From positions 1 through 18,655 of the forward strand of contig JAZRXE010000033.1 in assembly GCA_045600065.1 (NCBI GenBank): 18,655 bases of DNA. Reading direction: 5' to 3'. Below, in pieces: positions 8,634 to 15,102 of this stretch; within the stretch, counting starts at the first letter, position 1, and each line of letters begins with the position of its first letter. Source of the stretch: RGIG2707 sp045600065 (GTDB taxonomy: Bacteria; Bacillota; Clostridia; Peptostreptococcales; Anaerovoracaceae). A program made the translations under genes and the position numbers. Under the pieces are notes generated by a model. That model did not search any database, was not told the DNA's origin, and saw nothing but the letters and a program-made list of their open reading frames with translations.

Positions 8634-9776
8634 ATGGACGAAAAGACAGAATCCAGACGTAGATTTTTGGTTAATACCGCGTATATAGCCCTATGCGTTG
8701 CTATATATTACGTGTTTTTCCGTTATGTTATCTACGAGATCATGCCGTTTTTTATAGCTTTGATGATGGCTCTGCTGTTCAACAGACCGGTGAACGCCAT
8801 TTCCGAAAAGCTTAAGCTCCCCCGCAAGGGCACTGCCCTGGTGGTGCTGCTGCTGTTTTACATCGTTCTGGTGTCGGTGGCATCGGTGGGAATCACAAAG
8901 GCTCTGGTGGCTGTAATATCCTATATCAGCCGAATGCCTCAGATCTATGAGGCTTCCATAGCCCCTGCCATTCAGCGCATCATGCAGTTTTACAGCGAGG
9001 ATCTTGGAAGCCTGATACCCGGAGACGAGATCTATGTGGAGCAGATTTTCGGCAATATACAGACGAGTCTGGGGGATCTTATCCGCTCTCTTTCCATGAG
9101 ACTCCTGAGCTTTGCCCAGGGCCTGGTGGTAGGCGCGCCGACGACCCTGCTCAGCTCGCTGTTCTGCGTGCTGTCGACGATATTCATCAGCATGGATTAC
9201 CCCAATATCGAGTATTTCATGCTTCATCAGTTCTCCGAGAACGGACGCAATATAATTCGTGACGCCAGATCCTACATAAGCAACAGCTTTGTAAAGCTGA
9301 TAGGCTCGTACATAGTGATTATGTCCATAACCATGATAGAGCTGATGATAAGTCTCAGCTTTATAGGTCAGCCCGACGCCAAGCTCATAGCCTTTGTGGT
9401 GGCCTTGTTTGATGTCATGCCGGCGCTGGGCACGGGCGGAATAATGATCCCCTGGGCGCTGATATGCCTGATCAACGGCAACACGGTCAAGGCTGCGGAG
9501 CTGTTTTGCATATATGCCTTCATAACCGTGGTCCGCAATATTCTGGAGCCGAAAATCGTGGGCGAATCCATAGGTCTGCACCCGGTGCTGATGCTGATGT
9601 CTCTGTTTCTGGGCGTGCGCATTTTCGGAGGGCTGGGCATACTGATAATGCCCTTTACACTTATAGTCATCAAAAAGCTGAATGACAGCGGCCGTATAGG
9701 CCTCTACCGCAGCACCTACTATTCCCGTGAGGAGGAAAGCGATACAGATGAGCAATATCAAAGCAGTGCTTTTTGA
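8634..9776 (+). CDS. AI-2E family membrane protein, YtvI-like
   Basis: A 380-residue integral membrane protein of the AI-2E (formerly UPF0118/PerM) family. Hydrophobic stretches near residues 12-50 and 65-95, a soluble stretch of about 60 residues, and then a run of further hydrophobic segments from about 150 to 355 match the usual eight-helix layout. The conserved late block reads EPKIVGESIGLHPVLMLMSLF, split here by the family GLHP motif, then FGGLGILIMPFTLIV. Clostridial and Bacillus relatives include the sporulation protein YtvI; substrate and role are unproven. The stop of prfB is 20 bp upstream. The only good GGAG lies 17 bases before the ATG and an in-frame TAA at 8619 excludes an earlier start, so translation is likely weak or coupled to prfB. 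It overlaps the next gene by 29 bp. Confidence 0.85.
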   Translation: MDEKTESRRRFLVNTAYIALCVAIYYVFFRYVIYEIMPFFIALMMALLFNRPVNAISEKLKLPRKGTALVVLLLFYIVLVSVASVGITKALVAVISYISRMPQIYEASIAPAIQRIMQFYSEDLGSLIPGDEIYVEQIFGNIQTSLGDLIRSLSMRLLSFAQGLVVGAPTTLLSSLFCVLSTIFISMDYPNIEYFMLHQFSENGRNIIRDARSYISNSFVKLIGSYIVIMSITMIELMISLSFIGQPDAKLIAFVVALFDVMPALGTGGIMIPWALICLINGNTVKAAELFCIYAFITVVRNILEPKIVGESIGLHPVLMLMSLFLGVRIFGGLGILIMPFTLIVIKKLNDSGRIGLYRSTYYSREEESDTDEQYQSSAF

Positions 9777-10443
9777 TTTTGACGGCACCATAGAGGATAC
9801 CAACCAGGTAATAGTTGAATCCTGGCAGTATACCGCCGGAAAGTCCATCGGCCATGATCTTCCCATGGAGCCCATTCTGGAATCCTTCGGAGAACCGCTG
9901 CTGGACTGCCTCGCCAAGGTGATCCCCGGCTACGATGTGGAGCAGCTTGCCCGCTGGTACAGGGAATATCAATACGGCTACAGCGGATATATAGGTATGT
10001 TCCCCGGAATCCGGGAGATGGTAGCTGAGCTGAAGGCCGCCGGCTACACCCTGGGCATAGTCACCTCCAGAGACTGGAACCTGATGCCCAGAGATCTGTA
10101 TCACTTCGATATAGACGATCAGTTCGATGTGGTGATCTCCGCTGAGAGCACCGACGCTCACAAGCCCGATCCCGAGCCTCTGCTCCTCTGCCTGGAAAAG
10201 CTGGGCCTTAAGCCCGAGGAGGCAGTATATGTGGGCGACAGCCGCCTGGATATGCTCTGTGCCAGAAATGCCGGCATAAAGTGCATACTGGTGGGCTGGA
10301 GCCTCTGCTATCCGCCTGAAAAGGCCTCCGGCATCTATGTTCCCGACTATGTGGTGGAAAAAACCTCCGATCTCCCTGCCCTGCTTGCCTCAATCACAAC
10401 ACAGGGAACACAGGGGGACGGTTCTTCTGTGTTCAAAAAATAA
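9748..10443 (+). CDS. HAD-superfamily phosphatase (phosphoglycolate phosphatase-like)
   Basis: A 231-residue cytoplasmic hydrolase. Motif I is DFDGT with nucleophile Asp10 and acid/base Asp12, motif II is TS at 106-107, motif III is Lys139 in HKPDP, and motif IV is GDS at 163-165 with Asp168. The helical cap lies between motifs I and II, as in Gph/PpaX-type phosphatases. The substrate cannot be read from sequence. The ATG 9748 is chosen because GAGGAGG sits 12 bases upstream; a GTG at 9727 would have no such site. The start lies inside the end of the membrane-protein gene, so the two are probably translationally coupled. Residues from about 217 to the end (TTQGTQGDGSSVFKK) are encoded by a dispersed palindromic repeat, so the original C-terminus has been replaced or extended. 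Confidence 0.88.
   Translation: MSNIKAVLFDFDGTIEDTNQVIVESWQYTAGKSIGHDLPMEPILESFGEPLLDCLAKVIPGYDVEQLARWYREYQYGYSGYIGMFPGIREMVAELKAAGYTLGIVTSRDWNLMPRDLYHFDIDDQFDVVISAESTDAHKPDPEPLLLCLEKLGLKPEEAVYVGDSRLDMLCARNAGIKCILVGWSLCYPPEKASGIYVPDYVVEKTSDLPALLASITTQGTQGDGSSVFKK
10407..10433 (+). repeat. Palindromic repeat unit inside the HAD gene 3' end
   Basis: AACACAG and CTGTGTT are inverted arms around the core GGGGACGGTTCTT. The same unit recurs about ten times in the window, elsewhere between genes. Here it lies in frame and codes residues 220-228 of the HAD protein. Confidence 0.85.
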
Positions 10444-10457
10444 CACAAGGGTAACAT

Positions 10458-10505
10458 AAGGAGACGGTTCTTCTGTGCTATTGAAGAACCGTCTCCTTGT
10501 TTTTT
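10458..10505 (+). terminator. Terminator made of two head-to-head repeat units
   Basis: AAGGAGACGGTTCTTC (10458-10473) pairs perfectly over 16 bp with 10483-10498 around the loop TGTGCTATT, followed by G and six T. It lies 14 bp after the HAD stop and should end the secA-prfB-HAD transcript. Its arms are variants (GGAGACGG) of the dispersed unit, so a repeat pair doubles as the operon terminator. The leftward strand lacks a T-run, so it acts one way. Confidence 0.88.
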
Positions 10506-10616
10506 CTTACCAACACGAAAACTTAGGGTGTCTCAACGCAAAACAAAAATGAGCTTCAAATCACCAACACGAAAATTTAGCGCTCATCAACGTCAACGAG
10601 AAAATCTAGAGCGTCG
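10500..10616. repeat. 117-bp AT-rich block with degenerate direct repeats
   Basis: This block separates the hairpin pair from the 51-bp shared stretch. It is absent from the matching position on the other side of the cassette, at 12403. It contains CCAACACGAAAACTTAG at 10510, CCAACACGAAAATTTAG at 10564 and CAACGAGAAAATCTAG at 10594. The first two copies match at 23 of 29 positions over 29 bp and lie 54 bp apart. No open reading frame or transposase is visible. Confidence 0.6.
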
Positions 10617-10666
10617 TTTTGATTGTATGTTTGTTTTTCTACACAAGAGAACCGTCCCCTTGTGTC
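10616..10666 (-). repeat. 51-bp direct repeat, left copy, with palindromic unit
   Basis: These 51 bases are identical to 12403-12453. The first 25 are an AT-rich lead (GTTTTGATTGTATG then TTTGTTTTTCT) and the last 26 hold one palindromic unit in leftward orientation (10641-10665). Confidence 0.93.
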
Positions 10667-10679
10667 TATGGTACCCGAG

Positions 10680-10703
10680 CACATAAGAACCGTCCCCTTG
10701 TGT
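10680..10703 (-). repeat. Palindromic repeat unit, leftward orientation
   Basis: CACATAAGAACCGTCCCCTTGTG, a slightly diverged unit, lies 14 bp beyond the 51-bp repeat and 9 bp before the stop codon of the leftward cassette gene. The matching unit on the other flank is at 12466-12492. Confidence 0.85.
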
Positions 10704-10711
10704 TACTTGTG

Positions 10712-12277
10712 TTACTTCAGAAGCAGGTCGATGCGGCTTTTTACACCGGGATCGGGCTCTGTCCCGGCCAGCTTGCAGACTTCGCTGTACAGCCGGGGAG
10801 CCAGTTCTTTGAGCGGAGTCTTTTTGTCCAGCACCCAGCGGTCCAGAGCCCGGATTGCAAAATTGCGGTTGCGGATTACCGGGGACTGCAGGCCGGTAAC
10901 CAGCAGCTCTATGCCTGTAAAGGGCAGGGCGCCCAGCTCCTGCAGGATCATATCCAGCGTGCGGTAGTCCTTTTCTTCCGGATCCAGGCCGATGGAAAGG
11001 CCGGGGCCTTTGCGCATCTCCTTTAAAGGCAGCTTCTGTTCGAACAGATCGGCGGTTTTCTGTCCGTATTCGGGATCCGAGCAGAGGTAGCGGCAGTCTG
11101 CGCAGTACCGGTCGAAGTCTTCGCACAGCAGGCGGTACAAGTCTTCCCGGAAGGGCAGACCCAGCTCCGCGGCCAGATCGAAGCCGCTGCCGTATTTGAC
11201 GGCGGTGGACAGCATGTCCGTGCATTTCGTTGAATAAAGCACCTTGCGGGCCTTCTCCGCGATGGTATGCAGGGCGTCTTTGTCCGGGGCCGTCTTCGGA
11301 TCTTCCTGGACAGGGAAGAATTCCTCTGCCGGGTCGGCGGAGGCTTTGCGCAACGCCCATTTGCGGATGTTCAGCACGGTCCGGTAGTCATCGGTGCCTT
11401 CGGCCAGTTCGGCTGCGGCATCCATGTACCGGCTCAGGATCTCCGGGGCATTGTCATAGGCGGAGATACCCTCCACAGGCCCTTCGGACAGCAGGCTCTC
11501 CATCAGCCGGCTCAAGGCGCAGAAATCGTCATAGCTCAGCTCGCGCTCCAGCATCTGCGCCGCACCGGACTTGTCGAAGACTTCCGCGGCGGAGTAATCG
11601 GGCATAACGCGGTTGTCCAGACCTTCCTCCAGGATCCAGCGGCGGATCTCTTCGGTCTCGGGCTGCAGATCCCGCAGGGCATGGATGCGGCCCCAGCCGT
11701 GCACCCGTCGGGCCAGCTCGAAGATGCAGGCATTACCGTCTTCCCAATTGCGCATGCACCACACGCTGAAGACGGTGAATTCATCGCTCAGGCCCAGCGT
11801 AAAAATCAGATCCTTGATCCATGCATCTTCGACGGCGATCATCTCCAGGATCTCCAGGGCATACTTGACGGCTTCTTTGTCTGCGGATCCGCCGGCGGCT
11901 GCGGCAGCGTAGCTGTACAGGGCATTCACGTCCATCTGCTCGGAGTTCTGCCGGATCACGTTCTGGAAGGCATCGATTGCCTGCACAGCCGGGATCTGTC
12001 TGCCCAGCTCCGTAAACAGCTGCTCAGCCTTCTCAAATGCTACGGCCTGCTCGGTCTCTGTATCCATGACGGCCTGCAGGGCCTGCAGCATCAGGGCCTG
12101 CTGCTCGTCTGTGATCTCCGGGGCCTGCAGATGATACATGGACATGCCGTCCCGGGCGCCGTCCGCAAAGCGCAGACCGCTGGGCAGCGGCTCGGCGGGA
12201 AGGCTGAAGCTGTCCGGCAGACAGCCGTCCTGCAGGTTCTCTCGGATCAGGGTATAAAGGGATGTGCTCTGCTGCAT
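10712..12277 (-). CDS. Uncharacterised 521-residue, mostly helical protein in a repeat-flanked cassette
   Basis: I do not recognise a function with confidence. The protein begins MQQSTSLYTLIREN, has no signal peptide or membrane segment, and is rich in Leu, Ala, Glu and Asp. Its many amphipathic stretches look like an alpha-helical or HEAT-like solenoid. A distinctive central block reads ELARRVHGWGRIHALRDL, then EEGLDNRVMPDY. From memory only, similar proteins in Firmicutes sometimes carry the label 'limonene hydroxylase', which nothing in the sequence supports. The ATG 12277 is chosen because AAAGGAGG lies 6 bases upstream; an earlier in-frame ATG at 12352 would begin inside a repeat remnant and the promoter. 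The gene runs against all neighbours, stands between direct copies of a composite repeat, and uses ATC rather than ATA for Ile where checked. Confidence 0.8.
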   Translation of the reverse strand: MQQSTSLYTLIRENLQDGCLPDSFSLPAEPLPSGLRFADGARDGMSMYHLQAPEITDEQQALMLQALQAVMDTETEQAVAFEKAEQLFTELGRQIPAVQAIDAFQNVIRQNSEQMDVNALYSYAAAAAGGSADKEAVKYALEILEMIAVEDAWIKDLIFTLGLSDEFTVFSVWCMRNWEDGNACIFELARRVHGWGRIHALRDLQPETEEIRRWILEEGLDNRVMPDYSAAEVFDKSGAAQMLERELSYDDFCALSRLMESLLSEGPVEGISAYDNAPEILSRYMDAAAELAEGTDDYRTVLNIRKWALRKASADPAEEFFPVQEDPKTAPDKDALHTIAEKARKVLYSTKCTDMLSTAVKYGSGFDLAAELGLPFREDLYRLLCEDFDRYCADCRYLCSDPEYGQKTADLFEQKLPLKEMRKGPGLSIGLDPEEKDYRTLDMILQELGALPFTGIELLVTGLQSPVIRNRNFAIRALDRWVLDKKTPLKELAPRLYSEVCKLAGTEPDPGVKSRIDLLLK

Positions 12278-12291
12278 GTGTTCCTCCTTTT

Positions 12292-12306
12292 GGGCGCATC
12301 GCGCCC
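12292..12306. promoter_or_regulatory. GC-rich inverted repeat in the leader of the cassette gene
   Basis: GGGCGC and GCGCCC are perfect 6-bp arms around a 3-base centre. The site lies between the -10 box and the ribosome binding site of the leftward gene. It could be an operator or a small RNA hairpin near the start; no regulator is identified. Confidence 0.45.
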
Positions 12307-12322
12307 GTCGTTTTCTGACAAA

Positions 12323-12331
12323 ATTATACCA
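12323..12331 (-). promoter_or_regulatory. Extended -10 promoter for the cassette gene
   Basis: Read leftward, TGGTATAAT combines a consensus TATAAT with the TGn extension. No clear -35 is found. The -35 region would fall in a degenerate repeat unit (AAGGAAGGTTCTCTTG at 12333-12348). The leader before the ATG would be about 40 bases and contains the inverted repeat at 12292-12306. Confidence 0.65.
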
Positions 12332-12332
12332 T

Positions 12333-12403
12333 AAGGAAGGTTCTCTTGACACAGGGGGACACAGGGGGACGGTTCTTTTGTGCTATTGAAGAACAGTCCC
12401 TTG
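12333..12403 (+). repeat. Degenerate repeat remnant plus head-to-head pair, right flank
   Basis: A shortened unit (12333-12348) is followed by ACAGGGGGAC twice in tandem (12351-12370). A head-to-head pair comes next: GGGACGGTTCTT, then TGTGCTATT, then GAAGAACAGTCCC. It has the same loop as the hairpin at 10458-10498 but one stem mismatch. It corresponds to that hairpin in the left flank and here lacks the long T-run. Confidence 0.8.
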
Positions 12404-12453
12404 TTTTGATTGTATGTTTGTTTTTCTACACAAGAGAACCGTCCCCTTGTGTC
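12403..12453 (-). repeat. 51-bp direct repeat, right copy, with palindromic unit
   Basis: Identical over 51 bases to 10616-10666, in the same orientation. The two copies lie 1787 bp apart and bracket the leftward 521-residue gene. The palindromic unit itself spans 12428-12452. Confidence 0.93.
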
Positions 12454-12465
12454 CTATCATATGGA

Positions 12466-12492
12466 AACACAGAAGAACCGTCCCCTTGTGTT
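12466..12492 (-). repeat. Palindromic repeat unit, leftward orientation
   Basis: AACACAG and CTTGTGTT flank AAGAACCGTCCCC. It is the last unit of the right flank and corresponds to 10680-10703 on the left. Confidence 0.85.
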
Positions 12493-12687
12493 CCCCTGTG
12501 TCCTCTGATGATAAATCTAAATGAGAATGCCGCATTTATTTAATATACGTATAACATTATAGGACAGGCTTATAATTGTGTGCCGCTGATAAAGAAATTG
12601 CTCTTATCCGGGTCGGTCAGAGTGGCTACAATGGGATTGCTGAGCGGGATCCCCGCCGGCAGAACATTTTCAGGAGGATAACAGAAA
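12493..12687 (+). other. Leader region of the amino-acid importer operon
   Basis: No gene fits here. It starts with an AT-rich part holding the 10-bp palindrome TATACGTATA (12544-12553) and a TATAAT at 12571-12576 without a good -35. The following 110 bases can form several short stems: GATAA with TTATC near 12588-12608, CCGCT (12583-12587) with AGCGG (12643-12647), and GCGGG with CCCGC (12644-12656). The last two compete for the same bases. AGGAGG at 12672 is the lipoprotein gene's ribosome binding site. I match it to no known riboswitch or T-box. Confidence 0.45.
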
Positions 12688-13554
12688 ATGATGAAAAGAT
12701 TTTTAGCACTTATGCTGGCAATGCTGATGGTATTTTCACTGGCAGCTTGCGGCGAAAAGAAGGAAGAAGCCACCGGCTCCAACGAACCTCAGGCAGCTGA
12801 ATCCGATTTGGATGAGAATACCATCTACGTAGCCACTCCCGGAAGTTACACTCCGTTCACCATCTATGATGAGACCAAGGATGTATGGGACGGCTTCGAG
12901 ATCGAGCTGTGGAGGACCATCGCAGAGAAGAACGGCATGAAGGTCGAGTTCGTCCGTCTGGACAACCCCGCCACCTTTGCCGAGCTGGATCTGAACCGTG
13001 TCGATACTGTCGCCAAGCAGATCAGCATCACTCCTGCCCGTCAGGAAAAGTATGATTTCACCCAGCCGTTTTTCTTCAGCCCCTACACCCTGGTCGTAGC
13101 AGGCGGAAACACAGAGATCAACACCTGGGCTGACATGGCAGGAAGGACCATAGGTCTGAACGAAGGCAGCGCCATGAACGAGTTCGTAGCTGCTCTGGAC
13201 CCCGAAAACAAGGTCATCAAGAACACCTATGACGGCGGCGCACAGATCCTGGACGAAGTATCCCTGGGCCGTGTAGACGCAACTCCCTACGCATACCTGG
13301 TACTGCCCTACTTCCTTGAGAAACACCCCGAATTCGATGTAAAGCCTGTAGACGTAGATAACCCCATTTACACCGAGGTCAACGGTTATCCCTTCGCACG
13401 CACCGAGAGAGGCGCCAAGCTGCTGAAGATGACCAACGATACCCTCAGCGCCATGATGGCTGACGGCAGCTATGCCGAGCTGTCTACCAAGTGGTTCGGC
13501 ATAGACGTGATGCAGACCACCTCCGCCAAGAAGTATTTTGCCGGAGAACTGTAG
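12688..13554 (+). CDS. Lipoprotein substrate-binding protein of a polar amino-acid ABC importer
   Basis: Captures the substrate outside the membrane and hands it to the permease pair. The 288-residue protein starts with a lipoprotein signal: MMKR, a hydrophobic stretch, and lipobox LAAC with Cys21 as the lipidation site. A short Glu/Ser linker follows. The mature part is a family 3 solute-binding fold. Recognisable blocks are WDGFEIELWRTIAEKNGM, DTVAKQISITPARQEKYDF and NTYDGGAQILDEVSLGRVDA. The block VAKQISITPARQEKYDF resembles cystine-type binding proteins such as TcyJ/TcyK, but the substrate is a guess. ATG 12688 is 10 bases after AGGAGG; the second ATG is 13 bases after it. A terminator follows, so this protein can be made in excess over the membrane parts. 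Confidence 0.92.
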   Translation: MMKRFLALMLAMLMVFSLAACGEKKEEATGSNEPQAAESDLDENTIYVATPGSYTPFTIYDETKDVWDGFEIELWRTIAEKNGMKVEFVRLDNPATFAELDLNRVDTVAKQISITPARQEKYDFTQPFFFSPYTLVVAGGNTEINTWADMAGRTIGLNEGSAMNEFVAALDPENKVIKNTYDGGAQILDEVSLGRVDATPYAYLVLPYFLEKHPEFDVKPVDVDNPIYTEVNGYPFARTERGAKLLKMTNDTLSAMMADGSYAELSTKWFGIDVMQTTSAKKYFAGEL

Positions 13555-13579
13555 TATCCCAACTATCTAAGACCGGAGT

Positions 13580-13620
13580 CCGGCAGGCAGGGCTTCCGCC
13601 TTGCCTGCCGGCTGTTTTTT
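13580..13620 (+). terminator. Intra-operon terminator after the binding-protein gene
   Basis: CCGGCAGGCAGGG and CCTTGCCTGCCGG form a 13-bp stem with one G-U around CTTCCG, followed by CTG and six T. The next gene's ribosome binding site begins at once after it. It probably acts as a partial terminator or a 3' stability hairpin that raises binding protein relative to permease and ATPase. Confidence 0.88.
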
Positions 13621-13632
13621 CGGAGGTACAGC

Positions 13633-14310
13633 TTGAAGTTCAACGTTCCCTATTTCCTGAAAATGTTCAAGGTCATGAGCCGGGGCTTCAAAAATACCAT
13701 GGTGCTTTCCATGGAGTCCCTGTTCTTCGCCATCCTGCTGGGCTTTCTCCTTGCGATCGTTAGGTATTACAAGGTCCCTGTGATGGCACAGCTTTCTGTT
13801 CTTTTCACATCCTTTTTCCGCAGTACTCCCTTTATCGCACAGCTTTTCGTGTTCTATTACGGATTGGCTCAGGTATCCGAATCCATTCGGAAAATGAGCG
13901 GATACAACGCCGTTCTGATCGTTTTGTCGCTGAGCTTTGCCGCTTACATGGGCGAGACCTTCCGGGCGGCCATACTGTCCGTGGATTACGGCCAGTACGA
14001 GGCCGGTCTTTCCATCGGCCTGAGCACCTGGCAGACCATCCGGCGGGTCATGATCCCGCAGGCGTTCCGGGTGGCTCTTCCCGGAATGGCCAACACCTTC
14101 GCGAACCTGTTCAAATCCACCTCTCTGGCCTTTACCGTAGGCGTGATGGATCTGACGTCCTGCGCCAAGAACGAGGTCAATCTGACATATAAATACATGG
14201 AAGGCTATACCGCCATGCTGGTCATTTACTGGGTGATCCTGGCCGTCTTCGACTGGGGCCAGAGCCGCCTGGAAAAGAAGATGAACGTTCCGTACAAGCA
14301 AGGAGAATAG
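13633..14310 (+). CDS. Amino-acid ABC importer permease, first copy
   Basis: One half of the membrane channel of the importer. The 225-residue protein has five or so hydrophobic segments. It carries the conserved FFRSTPFIAQLFVFYYG block, the AYMGETFRAAILSVDYGQYE block, and the ATPase-contacting EAA loop EAGLSIGLSTWQTIRRVMIP. These are typical of the HisM/TcyL-type polar amino-acid permease family. The start is taken as TTG 13633, because CGGAGGTA ends 4 bases upstream of it. The next in-frame ATG (13663) would remove conserved N-terminal residues shared with the second permease. It is closely similar to the gene at 15103-15783, so the pair probably forms a heterodimer. The ATPase gene starts 2 bp after the stop. 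Confidence 0.93.
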   Translation: MKFNVPYFLKMFKVMSRGFKNTMVLSMESLFFAILLGFLLAIVRYYKVPVMAQLSVLFTSFFRSTPFIAQLFVFYYGLAQVSESIRKMSGYNAVLIVLSLSFAAYMGETFRAAILSVDYGQYEAGLSIGLSTWQTIRRVMIPQAFRVALPGMANTFANLFKSTSLAFTVGVMDLTSCAKNEVNLTYKYMEGYTAMLVIYWVILAVFDWGQSRLEKKMNVPYKQGE

Positions 14311-14312
14311 TC

Positions 14313-15062
14313 ATGGAAAAAGAACCGATCTTAAGTGTTAAAGGCATCAAAAAGCATTTCGGCACCAACCAGGTGCTGAAAGGCATAGATTTCGAAGTTT
14401 TCCCCGGCGACGTGGTATCCATCATCGGACCCTCCGGCACCGGAAAATCCACGCTGCTGCGCTGCATCAACTTCCTGGAGATTCCCACGGAAGGCAGTGT
14501 CACCATCGACGGCATCACCGTCAGCGTGCCCCATCCCGACAAGAAAAAGATCGTAGCGCTCCGGAGCAAGACGGCTATGGTCTTCCAGAATTACAATCTG
14601 TTCAAGAACAAGACCGCTCTGCAGAACATCATGGAGCCCATGACCCAGGTGCAGCACATGCCCGAGGACAAGGCCAGGGAGGAAGCCCTGAAGATCCTGC
14701 GCACCATAGGTCTGGAGGACAAGCAGGATTCCTATCCCGCTTATCTGTCCGGCGGACAGCAGCAGCGCATCGGCATCGGCCGGGCTATGGCAGTGCATCC
14801 CGACATCATCCTCTTCGATGAGCCCACGTCCTCTCTGGACCCCGAGCTGATCAACGAGGTGCTGGAGGTCATCCGCTCTCTGGCTGCCGAGCACACCATG
14901 ACCATGATCATCGTCACCCACGAAATGCGCTTTGCCCGCGAGATCTCCGACCGTATCATCTTCATGGACGGCGGATATATCCTGCAGCAGGGCACACCGG
15001 ACGAGGTCATGAACAGCGACAATCCCAGGATCAGCCGATTCCTGGGCAATGCAAGACACTAA
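14313..15062 (+). CDS. Amino-acid ABC importer ATP-binding subunit
   Basis: Drives uptake by hydrolysing ATP on the cytoplasmic side of the permease pair. The 249-residue protein has every ABC motif. Walker A is GPSGTGKST (39-47), the Q-loop Gln is residue 92 (VFQNYNLF), the signature is LSGGQ (145-149), Walker B ends in Asp169-Glu170 (ILFDEP), and the H-loop His is 203. The VFQNYNLFKNKTALQNI and VTHEMRFAREISDR blocks are those of the GlnQ/HisP/TcyN class of polar amino-acid ATPases. AAGGAGAATAGTC before the ATG serves as ribosome binding site and overlaps the stop of the first permease, so the two are likely coupled. It is placed between two permease genes. Confidence 0.95.
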   Translation: MEKEPILSVKGIKKHFGTNQVLKGIDFEVFPGDVVSIIGPSGTGKSTLLRCINFLEIPTEGSVTIDGITVSVPHPDKKKIVALRSKTAMVFQNYNLFKNKTALQNIMEPMTQVQHMPEDKAREEALKILRTIGLEDKQDSYPAYLSGGQQQRIGIGRAMAVHPDIILFDEPTSSLDPELINEVLEVIRSLAAEHTMTMIIVTHEMRFAREISDRIIFMDGGYILQQGTPDEVMNSDNPRISRFLGNARH

Positions 15063-15102
15063 GGTCAGAATGCGGCGGCATTTGCCCCGACGGAGGTAAG
15101 CT

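Noticed and set aside
9727..9747. GTG 9727 as start of the HAD phosphatase
   Set aside because: It would place the GAGGAGG site inside the gene; the ATG 9748 is correctly placed and starts at the family's usual N-terminus.
10619..11026. Short open frames reading through repeats (EPSPCV-type peptides)
   Set aside because: The peptide arises from translating the repeat core in any copy; no separate start signal or conservation.
10712..12277. Calling the cassette protein a limonene hydroxylase
   Set aside because: The label is only remembered from similar entries; no oxygenase cofactor or active-site motif is visible.
12278..12352. Earlier ATG 12352 as start of the 521-residue protein
   Set aside because: The extra 25 residues would be read from a repeat remnant and the promoter; a clear AAAGGAGG precedes the ATG at 12277.
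10407..12492. CRISPR array
   Set aside because: Units are palindromic, in both orientations and irregularly spaced, with no uniform unique spacers and no cas genes.
10407..12492. Insertion sequence or composite transposon
   Set aside because: No transposase, no target-site duplication that I can see; the repeats are small palindromes.
12493..12687. T-box or lysine riboswitch upstream of the importer
   Set aside because: The T-box core AGGGTGG-ACCGCG and the lysine aptamer landmarks are absent.
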